Shown: positions 56,071 through 64,000 of the stretch, in pieces
Numbering within the stretch: the first letter of the stretch is position 1
Layout of the letters: every line of letters starts with the position of its first letter
DNA from: Chryseobacterium gleum
GTDB taxonomy: Bacteria; Bacteroidota; Bacteroidia; Flavobacteriales_D; Crocinitomicaceae
Direction: 5' to 3'
DNA: 64,000 nucleotides
Assembly (NCBI GenBank): GCA_945888625.1
Contig: CAMDAH010000002.1
Location: 1-64,000 of the forward strand
Translations under genes and position numbers: made by a program
The notes under the pieces: generated by a model
Databases searched by the model: none
Seen by the model: the letters and a program-made list of their open reading frames with translations, nothing else
Told to the model about the DNA's origin: nothing

Positions 56071-57819
56071 ATGGAATTTGATATACCTAAAGGAATGAGT
56101 TCAATTATTAAGGTAATTGGCGTAGGCGGTGGCGGAAGCAATGCCGTAAATCATATGTTTAATCAAGGAATTGTTGGCGTAGATTTCATCGTCTGCAATA
56201 CAGATCGACAAGCACTCGATATTTCACCTGTACCTCACAAGATTCAGCTAGGACCTGCCTTAACAGAAGGGCGCGGCGCGGGAATGCAACCTGAAGTGGG
56301 GATGAATGCTGCAATAGAAAATATTGAAGAGTTGAGAGAACTGTTGTCGAAAAACACCAAAATGGTCTTTGTAACTGCAGGTATGGGAGGTGGTACCGGT
56401 ACTGGAGCAGCGCCTGTAATTGCACAAGTTGCTAAGGATCTTGGTATTCTAACTGTTGGTATCGTTACGATTCCTTTTGATTTTGAGGGGAGAAAACGTC
56501 GCTTGCAAGCCGAAGAAGGTCTTGAGAAAATGCGCCAAAATGTCGATACGCTTCTCATTATTAACAATGAGAAATTGCGTGAGTTTGGTAAAAATATGTC
56601 GCTAACAAAGGCTTTCGGTGAGGCAGACAATATCCTCACAGTCGCTGCAAAAGGAATAGCAGAGGTTATTTCTGTAACAGGAATGATTAATGTCGATTTC
56701 AATGATGTGAATACGGTGTTGCGGAACAGTGGCCATGCGATTATGGGCAGTGCTAAGGCAGAGGGTGAAAATCGCGCAATCGAAGCGGTTACAACAGCAC
56801 TTAATTCTCCCTTACTAAATGAAAATGATATAAATGGGGCAAAATTTGTCTTATTAAACATTACCTACGGTGACATGGAGGTCATGATGGATGAAATTAC
56901 AAGCATTACTGACTTTATTCAAGATGCTGCAGGTGCAACAGCTGACGTAATTTGGGGGCACGGTTATGACGCAAGTCTAGGAAATAGTATAAGTATTACT
57001 TTAATCGCCACTGGTTTTGCATCAATTCCGTACACCGGTTTTGAGTCCTTGCCACAGCGCACATTAATTTCGTTGGGTGATGATTCAAAAAAGGAAATTA
57101 CTAATCCAATGTCTTCGCCAACTACTTCCGAAGCTGTGGAGAAAATTAGTGATGTACTAGATAAAGAGCCGTACCTGAAAAGTTCAGTAAACTTGGTTGA
57201 ATTAGATTTGACCAGCAAAGCGCCTGACGCTCCGATTGAATCGATTGCTAATGAACTCGATTTTGAAGTAAAATCATCTAGCAATGTGGATGAAAAAGCA
57301 TCATCGGTAACTTATGACTTATTCGATTCGGAAATTTATTCGGACGATTCTTTCGTTCCCGAGCGAGAATCAAACACAACTATTTTTGATTTTACGGAAT
57401 CCGATAGCGTCAATTCAGACACGTTTGTATCAAGCGAAGATAAGGCGACCGAAAGTGTTGATGACTCAATTCCTACGCTCGTATCCGAACAGACACCTCC
57501 TCAAATTATTCGACATATTTTGGAGGATGATGAGATGGATAATGTGGACATCGAAAATTCGAGGGCAATTCTTTCCACTGATGAACAGCAACGAAGAACG
57601 GATGAGAAAATGGCTAAAATTCAAGAATATACCGATAAGTTAAAGAAAGCAGATGGAATTGCTCAATTTGAAAATGAACCTGCGTTTGTTCGTAGAAATG
57701 TTCAGTTAAATAGCGAAACGCCTAGTACACGAAGCACTACTTCACGGTTTGGTTTATCTGATGATTCCTCTGGTTCGGGTTTAAGAAATAATGATTTTCT
57801 TCACGATAACGTTGATTAA
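56071..57819 (+). CDS. ftsZ: Cell-division GTPase FtsZ
   Basis: The 582-residue protein has the tubulin signature GGGTGTG at 106-112, the nucleotide loop VGGGGSNAVNHM near 18-29 and the T7 loop (NVDFNDVNTVLRNSG-like). The globular part ends near residue 320 and is followed by about 200 residues of acidic, disordered linker. An FtsA-binding-like segment, FENEPAFVRRNVQLN, lies near 525-540, and the chain ends NNDFLHDNVD, the terminus shared by bacteroidotal FtsZ. Its stop codon is immediately followed by the next ATG. Confidence 0.97.
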   Translation: MEFDIPKGMSSIIKVIGVGGGGSNAVNHMFNQGIVGVDFIVCNTDRQALDISPVPHKIQLGPALTEGRGAGMQPEVGMNAAIENIEELRELLSKNTKMVFVTAGMGGGTGTGAAPVIAQVAKDLGILTVGIVTIPFDFEGRKRRLQAEEGLEKMRQNVDTLLIINNEKLREFGKNMSLTKAFGEADNILTVAAKGIAEVISVTGMINVDFNDVNTVLRNSGHAIMGSAKAEGENRAIEAVTTALNSPLLNENDINGAKFVLLNITYGDMEVMMDEITSITDFIQDAAGATADVIWGHGYDASLGNSISITLIATGFASIPYTGFESLPQRTLISLGDDSKKEITNPMSSPTTSEAVEKISDVLDKEPYLKSSVNLVELDLTSKAPDAPIESIANELDFEVKSSSNVDEKASSVTYDLFDSEIYSDDSFVPERESNTTIFDFTESDSVNSDTFVSSEDKATESVDDSIPTLVSEQTPPQIIRHILEDDEMDNVDIENSRAILSTDEQQRRTDEKMAKIQEYTDKLKKADGIAQFENEPAFVRRNVQLNSETPSTRSTTSRFGLSDDSSGSGLRNNDFLHDNVD

Positions 57820-58272
57820 ATGAGTATTGCTGAAAAAATTAATGACGCGATAAAAACGGCTATGTTGGCCCGTGATAAAGATCGTTTGGCCGCTTTACGA
57901 GACGTCAAGTCTAAAATTTTATTGGAAGCTACTTCCGGTGGTTCTACCGCTGTTAGTGATGAGGTAGCGATAAAAATTTGTCTCAAATTGTATAAGCAAC
58001 GCATGGAAACTCATGCATTGTACATTGAACAAAATAGAGCGGATTTGGCGCATGATGAACTAATTCAAGCAAAAGTTATAGAGGAATACCTTCCAAAAAT
58101 GCTTAGTGAAGAAGAGCTTAAGGCTGCAGTTGATTTGGCTATTATTGATTCAGGTGCTAAGGGTGTTCAAGATATTGGTAAAGTAATGGCAATATTATCT
58201 GTTAAGTTGGCCGGTAAAGCAGATGGTAAGTTGATTGCCTCATTATCAAAAGAAGCATTGGCAAATCTATAA
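57820..58272 (+). CDS. GatB/YqeY domain-containing protein
   Basis: The 150-residue helical protein matches the YqeY family: INDAIKTAMLARDKDRLAALRDVKSKI at the start and AKVIEEYLPKMLSEEELKAAVDLAI with KGVQDIGKVMAILSVKLAGKADGKL at the end. This domain resembles the tail of GatB, which binds tRNA in amidotransferase, but its stand-alone role is unclear. It begins directly after the ftsZ stop, without spacing, and abuts mtnB the same way. Confidence 0.92.
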   Translation: MSIAEKINDAIKTAMLARDKDRLAALRDVKSKILLEATSGGSTAVSDEVAIKICLKLYKQRMETHALYIEQNRADLAHDELIQAKVIEEYLPKMLSEEELKAAVDLAIIDSGAKGVQDIGKVMAILSVKLAGKADGKLIASLSKEALANL

Positions 58273-58866
58273 ATGAAAGCTGAATTAGTTGCATGTGTAC
58301 GATTACTTCATGAAAAGGGTCATTCTCCGGGTACTTCGACAAATTATTCTTACAAAGTCGCGTCAAATGAGATCTGGATTTCACGTTCTGGTATCGATAA
58401 ATGCAACATAACGGAAGAGGATTTCTTATCCGTAAATGAATTTGGTGAGCCAAATGATCTTTCAAATTTAGTTCGTCCTTCTGCTGAAACACTGATTCAT
58501 TGCATCTTGTATAACCTTTTCCCCAATACAATGGTTGTGTTGCATAGTCATGCGGTCTATCCTATCGCTTTGACAGCCAATAGTAAAGGAAAACAATTGA
58601 CATTCAGTGGTTACGAAATGCAAAAAGGTTTTACCGGAACTTCAACTCACGAGGGTAATATTCATATTCCTGTCTTCGAGAATTCGCAAGAAATGGAATA
58701 TTTTAAGCAGGAATTAACCTATCGGATGCCCGAATTAACACATGGTGTCTTTATGATTCGTAAGCATGGATTTTATGCCTGGGGGCCCACTTTATTTGAA
58801 GCTAAACGTCACCTCGAATCCTTCGATTATCTTTGTCATTGTGAATACTTAATCTCAAACAAATAG
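58273..58866 (+). CDS. mtnB: Methylthioribulose-1-phosphate dehydratase
   Basis: The 197-residue class II aldolase-fold enzyme removes water from methylthioribulose-1-phosphate in methionine salvage. N-terminal HEKGHSPGTSTNYSYKV (equivalent to the WxxATSGNxS region), zinc ligands in VVLHSHAVYPIALT, and a late His in FMIRKHGFYAWGPTLFEAKRH. Length is usual (about 200). First of the mtnB-mtnD-mtnC set. Confidence 0.92.
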   Translation: MKAELVACVRLLHEKGHSPGTSTNYSYKVASNEIWISRSGIDKCNITEEDFLSVNEFGEPNDLSNLVRPSAETLIHCILYNLFPNTMVVLHSHAVYPIALTANSKGKQLTFSGYEMQKGFTGTSTHEGNIHIPVFENSQEMEYFKQELTYRMPELTHGVFMIRKHGFYAWGPTLFEAKRHLESFDYLCHCEYLISNK

Positions 58867-58870
58867 CATA

Positions 58871-59419
58871 ATGGCTGTTCTCTCGATTCCTGATGTGAAT
58901 TTTCAAACAAGTAATCCAAAGGAAATTCATGCGTTTATGTCCGAAAGAGGTATCTTTTTTGACCAATGGTCTTGTGAGGTTATTTTTAACGATGACGTTT
59001 CTACAGATGAAATATTGAACGCTTATCAAAAGGATTTACAGCCTTTTATGGCTTCTAATGGGTATAAGTCGGCCGACGTTATTTCACTAAATGCCTCAAC
59101 GGAAAATTATGCCTTAATTCGTGCCAAGTTTAATCAGGAGCACACTCATTCTGAGGATGAAATTCGTTTTTTTGTTGATGGAAAAGGCTTGTTTTGGTTT
59201 AATCTTGAAAATCAAGCTGTATTCAATTTGTTGTGCGAAAGGGGTGATTTAATTAGTGTTCCTGCTGGTACTAAGCACTGGTTTGATGCTGGCATTCAGG
59301 ATCCATTTGTAAAAGCAATTCGGATATTTATCGATAGTAGCGGTTGGGTTCCTGTATATACAGATTCATTATTGGAGAATAGGTTTGCTAACTTCAAATT
59401 TCCCAATGGCGAAAAGTGA
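58871..59419 (+). CDS. mtnD: Acireductone dioxygenase
   Basis: The 182-residue cupin oxidises the acireductone intermediate, giving the methionine precursor KMTB and formate with Fe(II), or an off-pathway product with Ni(II). Metal ligands are in EHTHSEDEIRFFVDGKG (His, His, Glu) and GTKHWFDAG (His). It begins four bases after mtnB. The 3' end overlaps mtnC by 14 bases. Confidence 0.95.
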   Translation: MAVLSIPDVNFQTSNPKEIHAFMSERGIFFDQWSCEVIFNDDVSTDEILNAYQKDLQPFMASNGYKSADVISLNASTENYALIRAKFNQEHTHSEDEIRFFVDGKGLFWFNLENQAVFNLLCERGDLISVPAGTKHWFDAGIQDPFVKAIRIFIDSSGWVPVYTDSLLENRFANFKFPNGEK

Positions 59420-60095
59420 AATTAAATGCGTTTTGATGGATATTGAAGGAACAACCACTTCGGTATCTTTTGTTTATGACGTATTATTTCCCTATTTCTT
59501 AACGAATGTAGAGAAGCTTCTATTCAATAAAACGGCTGAGGTAATTGCTGCATTTGATCAAGTTAAGGAATTAGTGAAAAAAGAAGGTGGTTTGGAATTG
59601 TTATCAAGGCAAGATTGCATTGATCAATTGGTTCTTTGGTGTAAGGAGGATCGTAAAGTGACACCCTTAAAATTTTTACAAGGAGTAATTTGGGAGGAAG
59701 GTTATCTCTCAGGAACCTTGGTTTCTCATGTCTACGATGATGTTCCTCATTCTTTAAAAGAATGGTATGATAACAATATTGAATTGGCTATCTTCTCTTC
59801 CGGTTCGGTCGAAGCACAAAAATTAATCTTCAAATTTGCCCAGAAAGGTGACTTGTCCAGCTATATAAGTGCTTATTTTGACACAGTTACTGGTCCGAAA
59901 AGAGAGGCAAGCACCTATAAGTTAATCGCTGATAAACTAAAATTCCCTGCGTCTTCCATCCTGTTTTTATCGGATATTCGCGAAGAATTAATGGCGGCAG
60001 AAGAGGCAGGTATGCAAACGATTCAACTTGTTCGCCCCGGAACAACATCAAATTGGAAAAATACAGCAGAAAATTTCACTGAAATTAACTGCTGA
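59406..60095 (+). CDS. mtnC: Acireductone synthase (enolase-phosphatase E1)
   Basis: ATG 59406 gives 229 residues (MAKSEIKCVLMDIEGTTTSVSF); a TTG 21 bases upstream is less likely. The HAD-type catalytic start is DIEGTTTS, the second motif IFSSGSVEAQ, and the third SDIREELMAAEEAG with Asp residues. It catalyses enolisation and dephosphorylation before MtnD. The three genes cover the middle of methionine salvage; mtnA and mtnK-type genes are not in the window. Confidence 0.95.
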   Translation: MAKSEIKCVLMDIEGTTTSVSFVYDVLFPYFLTNVEKLLFNKTAEVIAAFDQVKELVKKEGGLELLSRQDCIDQLVLWCKEDRKVTPLKFLQGVIWEEGYLSGTLVSHVYDDVPHSLKEWYDNNIELAIFSSGSVEAQKLIFKFAQKGDLSSYISAYFDTVTGPKREASTYKLIADKLKFPASSILFLSDIREELMAAEEAGMQTIQLVRPGTTSNWKNTAENFTEINC

Positions 60096-60128
60096 TTATT
60101 TCTCTCAATTAGGTTATCAAAAATTATA

Positions 60129-61889
60129 TTAATGCTGTACTACAATCTTTTTCGTGAAGGTATTTCCGTTTGTTGTTATTGTAAGTAAGTAAACCCCGTT
60201 AGAAATAGATGCTGTTGATACGTTGGTTTGCATGGAGTTGGCAAGAGTCTTTTTAATTGAATTCCCTTTTAAATCAACTATTTCAATCGCAGCATTATTG
60301 CCATTTAACAATTTTACCGTGAATTGGTCATTGGAAGGATTTGGGTATATCGTGAACGGAACGGCGTTCGCACTTTCTTCTATACCTAAGCTCGGATCAA
60401 AATTCATCCGTACCATTGGTGAGGAGGAGGTGTAATACCAAGTTTGATCGGTATAGTCATAGTAAAATGCGGTTTGTGGAGCCGAAGATCCAGAGGTAGC
60501 GCACACTAAATCATTGCTAGCACCACCATCACCGAATGAACCAATCATTGCTAAGTAAGACTCGTTTGCTAACAAAGCTTGGAAATTTTGAAGTGGTAAG
60601 GTTATTTTTTGTCCTAGATCACCTGCTTGAATAACATAGGGAACACTTTCATCAACAAAATCAAATACGCCAGTACCTGGATTAACGTAATATAATTTGG
60701 TAAAGATTTCTGATCCTACTTCCGCTGTTGGATGGATATAAGTATCGATGCCATAAAGTACATCATTGGTAAAGATATCAAAGACATTTCCTACTTCGAA
60801 GCCCTCCCCTGCATTTGAGATTCCACCTAATATTGTTCCGCGGTCCCTTGCGTAGATATTTGTGTTAATCTCAATATTCATTGAAGGTAATACATTATTT
60901 GTCACGTCTGGCTCAATGTTGATTGTCGATGCCGCCAATTGAACGACATGCGTTGCAACAGTAGCTGCAGGGGTAAATGTTGTTCCACACCAAACTGTAT
61001 CTAAGTTAGATGCAGCAATGAAAGTTGGTGGTGTTGAACCGCTGTAAACCGCATTAATGACAGCGGTGAAGGTGGCATCACTAATATCTTGAACACCTAT
61101 GTTTTTTAATCCACCACCAAAATTGATTGGGGCTACTTGAAGCGTTGGCACCTGATAATAAGGTAAGCGTTCACCGAATGCACCATCTGATCCCCATGCA
61201 ATCGACTGAAGTTTTAAATCGTACTGATCCGTTTCAATAACTTTGATGTCATCAACCGCCCAATACCAACCCCAATTTCCTTGGTAATTTAGTTGAATTT
61301 TGACGTTTGCTTGGTTGCCAGCAACCGAAGAGATGTTGACCGATGCAATATCTGGATTAGTTGTATTTTGTGCGGTTGGTTCATTTCCATCGGTGATGTA
61401 AAAATCGGTCCAATTAATTCCACCATCGTTACTCACGCGTACAATTCGGGTGTCTAAGTAAGTTCTGTATTGTTGTTCAAATACAAGGCTTACATTTGGA
61501 TAGCCGGTGCAGTTTATCGTCCCATTATAGGTCATGTTCGCATTTTGAACGCCATTTTGCCCTTGTGAATCTGAGTTAATAAAGGCAAAACCATTCGCAA
61601 CAGTGGTAAAGATGGCAGGACTTAATGCTGATACTGGTATCGTGTCGGCTGCGGTAGTTATTTCCCAGTTTAGATAAGGTGCCGAAGTGTTATCATAGGA
61701 CCATTCTGAATTATCAGAAAAGTCATTTTGCCATAGTGTAATTCCTTTTACTGTCGGAATTTTTTCTGGTTTTACATGATCGGAAACAATCACATGTTTC
61801 TTTTCCGAAGAAATATCTTTAAATTGTTTTTGAGATAGAACGCTACTTGTTATTAATACTATTAGAAGGAAAATGTAGTAGTTTTTCAT
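60129..61889 (-). CDS. T9SS-secreted protein with MAM-like domain, paralogue A
   Basis: The 586-residue protein has a signal peptide (YYIFLLIVLITSSVLSQ), a beta-sandwich at about 50-215 (ITLWQNDFSDNSEWSYDN, then VRVSNDGGINWTDFYI and NWGWYWAVDDIKVIE) that looks like a MAM or choice-of-anchor-J module, a middle region with Thr/Asn-rich repeats, and a type A T9SS tail at about 515-586 (FTIYPNPSNDQFTVKLLNG to NGVYLLTITTNGNTFTKKIVVQH). It closely follows paralogue B at 62000 throughout. Probably a large surface or secreted adhesin. Function unknown. Confidence 0.85.
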   Translation of the reverse strand: MKNYYIFLLIVLITSSVLSQKQFKDISSEKKHVIVSDHVKPEKIPTVKGITLWQNDFSDNSEWSYDNTSAPYLNWEITTAADTIPVSALSPAIFTTVANGFAFINSDSQGQNGVQNANMTYNGTINCTGYPNVSLVFEQQYRTYLDTRIVRVSNDGGINWTDFYITDGNEPTAQNTTNPDIASVNISSVAGNQANVKIQLNYQGNWGWYWAVDDIKVIETDQYDLKLQSIAWGSDGAFGERLPYYQVPTLQVAPINFGGGLKNIGVQDISDATFTAVINAVYSGSTPPTFIAASNLDTVWCGTTFTPAATVATHVVQLAASTINIEPDVTNNVLPSMNIEINTNIYARDRGTILGGISNAGEGFEVGNVFDIFTNDVLYGIDTYIHPTAEVGSEIFTKLYYVNPGTGVFDFVDESVPYVIQAGDLGQKITLPLQNFQALLANESYLAMIGSFGDGGASNDLVCATSGSSAPQTAFYYDYTDQTWYYTSSSPMVRMNFDPSLGIEESANAVPFTIYPNPSNDQFTVKLLNGNNAAIEIVDLKGNSIKKTLANSMQTNVSTASISNGVYLLTITTNGNTFTKKIVVQH

Positions 61890-61954
61890 GTTTACGGATT
61901 TAATTTAATTCTAAGTTAATAAATTAATTACAACTGACGGGTAATTTAGGACAT

Positions 61955-61980
61955 AAAAAAAGGGACCGAGGCCCCTTTTT
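61955..61980 (-). terminator. Rho-independent terminator after T9SS paralogue B
   Basis: On the minus strand AAAAAGGGGCC pairs with GGTCCCTTTTTT around a short loop (CTC) and runs into T. It lies just after the stop at 62000 and upstream of paralogue A, so the two are probably transcribed separately. Confidence 0.85.
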
Positions 61981-61999
61981 ACTGTTATTTTCTTAACTT

Positions 62000-63799
62000 T
62001 TAATTTCTAACTACTAATTTCTTAGTAGAAATGTTTCCGTTAGAATTAACAGCAACCATGTAGATTCCATTTGCGAAATTTCCAGTGTTGATTGTTACGT
62101 TTTTCGTTCCGTTAACAGTTCCCAAATTGTTGTTGTAAACAACTTTACCTGATAAATCAGTAAGTGATACAGCAACGTTTGCATTCTCAACAGAAACACT
62201 AATGTTTGCTTCGTTTTCTGCAGGATTAGGGTAAACGTTCAATCCGAAGCTTGCATCGTTATCCTCAATTCCAGCTGAAGAGAAATTCATTCTTACCATT
62301 GGAGTAGAAGTAGTATAATACCAAGTATTATCTGTTAAGTCTAAATAGTAAGAAGTTTGAGCTTCTGAAGATCCGGATGTACCAACAACTAAATCGTTAG
62401 TCAAACCACCATCGCCATTTGAACCGGCAACGATTAAGTATGATTCACCAGCATTTAATGTAAAGGCACCAGCTGTTAGTGAAAATGTTACAATTTCGTC
62501 TAAATCATTTGCTGTTAATGTGTAGGCATTTGATTCATCTACATATACAAAGTCTCCTGTAGTTGCGTCAATTGAATATAATTTTACATAACATTCTGCA
62601 CCAACTTCAGCTACACCATTAATCATAACATCAATAGCACTTAATGGTGCTGTTGTGTAGATGTCAAAAATATTTCCTACTTCAAATCCAAATCCTTGAT
62701 TGTATGATCCATTTGTCATATTGCCTTTGTCACGAGCATAAATAGTATTATTTATTACCAAAGTGGCTGCTGCAGGCAAAGAATTATTTGCAGGTGCTGC
62801 GTCAACGGCACCAGAAGTAGTGCTGAAATTAATAACATGTGTCATTGCTACCGCTGGAGGTGTAAGCGCTGTTGGTAATGATAATGTATCTGAAGCGCCA
62901 GCAACGATTGTTGATGCAGCAGACGATCCACTCCATGCTCCACTCGCAAGTGCAGCTGTAAATACGATATCTGTTTGGTTTAAAGCTCCTAAGTTGCTAA
63001 TAACTCCTGAAATATCAATTGGTGCTAATTGCGCAATTGGTATTTGGTAATATGGAAGTCTTACACCCCAAAAACCAGTTGATCCCCAGTAACCAGCATT
63101 CATTGATAAATCGTAATCATCTGGCGTCATTAATTTTACATCATCAACTGCCCAGAACCAATCGTATTGACCAGTATATTTAAAACCAATCTTAACATTT
63201 GCTTGATTGCCAAGGTATGCAGACATATTTACTTGAACTGTTTGTGGATTCGTTGAATTAGTGCTTTGAGCCATTCCAACATTCACCTCGATTTCTTGCC
63301 AAACAGCGCCTCCGTCTAAACTATAAACAATATAAGTTGATTCAGCATATCTTCTGTGTGTTTGTTGAAAAACCAATACAACCAACGGTTGTCCAGTAAG
63401 ATCAATACTATTTGCTGTTACAATCTTTGCATTCTGAGTTTCAGTTGCTCCAGCACCATCGGAATCAATAAGTGCATAACCATTTGCCGCAGAGGTATGT
63501 CCTGCAGGATTTAAAGCAGCCACCGGACCAGCATTTACATTTGTAACGATCGCCCAATCACCAGCGGTATGACCTGGAGATCCACCAGGTGCAGGTGCAT
63601 TTGAAGTTACCCAATCAGCAGGAACAGAAAAATCATTCGACCACAAAGTAATTCCTTTAGGTTCAGAAAAAATCTCTTTCTTCGCTTTAACGTCTAAAGC
63701 TTGTATTTTCTTGTCGTTCATTGGATTAGTAGTCACTTTTTGACCAAATACAAATCCTGAAACAAGTATACTAGCTAAACCAATGTATACATTTTTCAT
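62000..63799 (-). CDS. T9SS-secreted protein with MAM-like domain, paralogue B
   Basis: The 599-residue protein has a signal peptide (VYIGLASILVSGFVFGQ), the same domain order as paralogue A (ITLWSNDFSVPADWVTSN; IVYSLDGGAVWQEIEVN; YDWFWAVDDVKLMTPDDYDLSMNAGYWG), an Ala/Thr-rich middle part and a type A T9SS tail (LNVYPNPAENEANISVSVEN to NGIYMVAVNSNGNISTKKLVVRN). Segments such as GFEVGNIFDIYT and TWYYTTSTPMVRMNF match paralogue A nearly word for word. It may be a duplicated surface protein pair. Function unknown. Confidence 0.85.
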   Translation of the reverse strand: MKNVYIGLASILVSGFVFGQKVTTNPMNDKKIQALDVKAKKEIFSEPKGITLWSNDFSVPADWVTSNAPAPGGSPGHTAGDWAIVTNVNAGPVAALNPAGHTSAANGYALIDSDGAGATETQNAKIVTANSIDLTGQPLVVLVFQQTHRRYAESTYIVYSLDGGAVWQEIEVNVGMAQSTNSTNPQTVQVNMSAYLGNQANVKIGFKYTGQYDWFWAVDDVKLMTPDDYDLSMNAGYWGSTGFWGVRLPYYQIPIAQLAPIDISGVISNLGALNQTDIVFTAALASGAWSGSSAASTIVAGASDTLSLPTALTPPAVAMTHVINFSTTSGAVDAAPANNSLPAAATLVINNTIYARDKGNMTNGSYNQGFGFEVGNIFDIYTTAPLSAIDVMINGVAEVGAECYVKLYSIDATTGDFVYVDESNAYTLTANDLDEIVTFSLTAGAFTLNAGESYLIVAGSNGDGGLTNDLVVGTSGSSEAQTSYYLDLTDNTWYYTTSTPMVRMNFSSAGIEDNDASFGLNVYPNPAENEANISVSVENANVAVSLTDLSGKVVYNNNLGTVNGTKNVTINTGNFANGIYMVAVNSNGNISTKKLVVRN

Positions 63800-63897
63800 T
63801 TTTAAAATTTTAAAGTTAGGGTCTAAAGTTACTAATAAATTAATTTATCAATAAGGTTTGAATCAAAAAAATTAAAAAAACTTAACTATTAGACCAG

Positions 63898-64000
63898 TTA
63901 AGCATCCCTATTTAACAAAAAGTTGGAGATTTCAAAAAACAAATCCTTATTCGTTGGGCTTTCAATAGCTGTTAAGGCATCTATTGCAAGCTTCATATAG
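63898..64000 (-). CDS. C-terminal fragment of a minus-strand gene (runs off the window)
   Basis: The last 33 codons before a TAA at 63898 read YMKLAIDALTAIESPTNK and then DLFFEISNFLLNRDA. The pattern (amphipathic helix, short loop, helix ending xxFLxxRxx) resembles the C-terminus of polyprenyl synthetases, but the piece is too short to be sure. It would lie upstream of the T9SS genes, separated by about 98 bases. Confidence 0.45.
   Translation of the reverse strand, partial: YMKLAIDALTAIESPTNKDLFFEISNFLLNRDA

Noticed and set aside
56244-56861. A 205-codon open frame antisense to ftsZ
   Set aside because: It lies wholly within the most conserved part of ftsZ, has low-complexity Ser/Pro/Ile composition and no recognisable motif.
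60096-60128. Terminator between mtnC and the convergent T9SS gene
   Set aside because: The 33-base gap is AT-rich but I find no convincing GC stem with a T run.
1-64000. CRISPR array, prophage, integron or restriction system
   Set aside because: No direct repeats with regular spacers, no phage structural or integrase genes, and no methylase/nuclease pair were seen. The only mobile-element trace is the RAYT remnant.

Overview
The window is chromosomal DNA from a Bacteroidota, most likely a Flavobacteriales (Crocinitomicaceae-like) bacterium. The evidence is the low GC content, promoters of the Bacteroidota type (TTTG, about 19 bases, TAnnTTTG), the lack of clear Shine-Dalgarno sites, three proteins with type IX secretion (T9SS) C-terminal tails, bacteroidotal lipoproteins, an FtsZ ending in FLHDNVD, and the gene order tRNA-Thr/Tyr/Gly/Thr, tuf, tRNA-Trp, secE, nusG, rplKAJL, rpoBC. 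The species cannot be named from sequence alone.

Layout. 1-7250 is an accessory-like stretch: the 5' part of an M1 peptidase gene, a DUF2480 gene, a broken REP-associated transposase carrying a GC-rich palindrome, an XRE regulator, a lipoprotein with a decayed copy of its own 3' end, a hydrolase and a metal-binding lipoprotein, an outer-membrane-like protein and three tandem paralogous lipoproteins. Two of these genes share a duplicated promoter block. 6726-8584 (minus) is thyA-folA plus a 3-hydroxyanthranilate dioxygenase. 8708-12501 holds a small exported protein, an orphan sensor kinase, a ferredoxin-NADP reductase and an aldo/keto reductase.

12609-19066 (plus) opens with a compact predicted nitric-oxide signalling set: an H-NOX haem sensor, a large histidine kinase whose N-terminus looks like the H-NOX-associated (HNOBA) domain, and a single-domain response regulator. 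A saccharopine dehydrogenase homologue, a DUF3467 protein and a glycosyltransferase follow. I judge this the most interesting module in the window.

20232-33339 is the tRNA/EF-Tu/NusG/ribosomal protein/RNA polymerase supercluster, with a strong promoter at its head, a hairpin between rplL and rpoB, and a terminator after rpoC. 33342-41701 is mostly minus-strand housekeeping (recG, accA, lnt, rpmA, rplU, an EamA transporter) with ispE and a T9SS cargo gene on plus. The L27 protein has an unusual acidic tail.

41915-60095 is one unbroken plus-strand run of overlapping or abutting genes: mraZ, rsmH, ftsL-like, ftsI, murE, mraY, murD, an unknown gene, ftsW, murG, murC, ftsQ, ftsA, ftsZ, a YqeY-like gene, then mtnB-mtnD-mtnC of methionine salvage. 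Two identical inverted copies of a putative MraZ operator sit in front of it. 60129-63799 (minus) holds two paralogous large T9SS-secreted proteins, and the window ends inside a further minus-strand gene.
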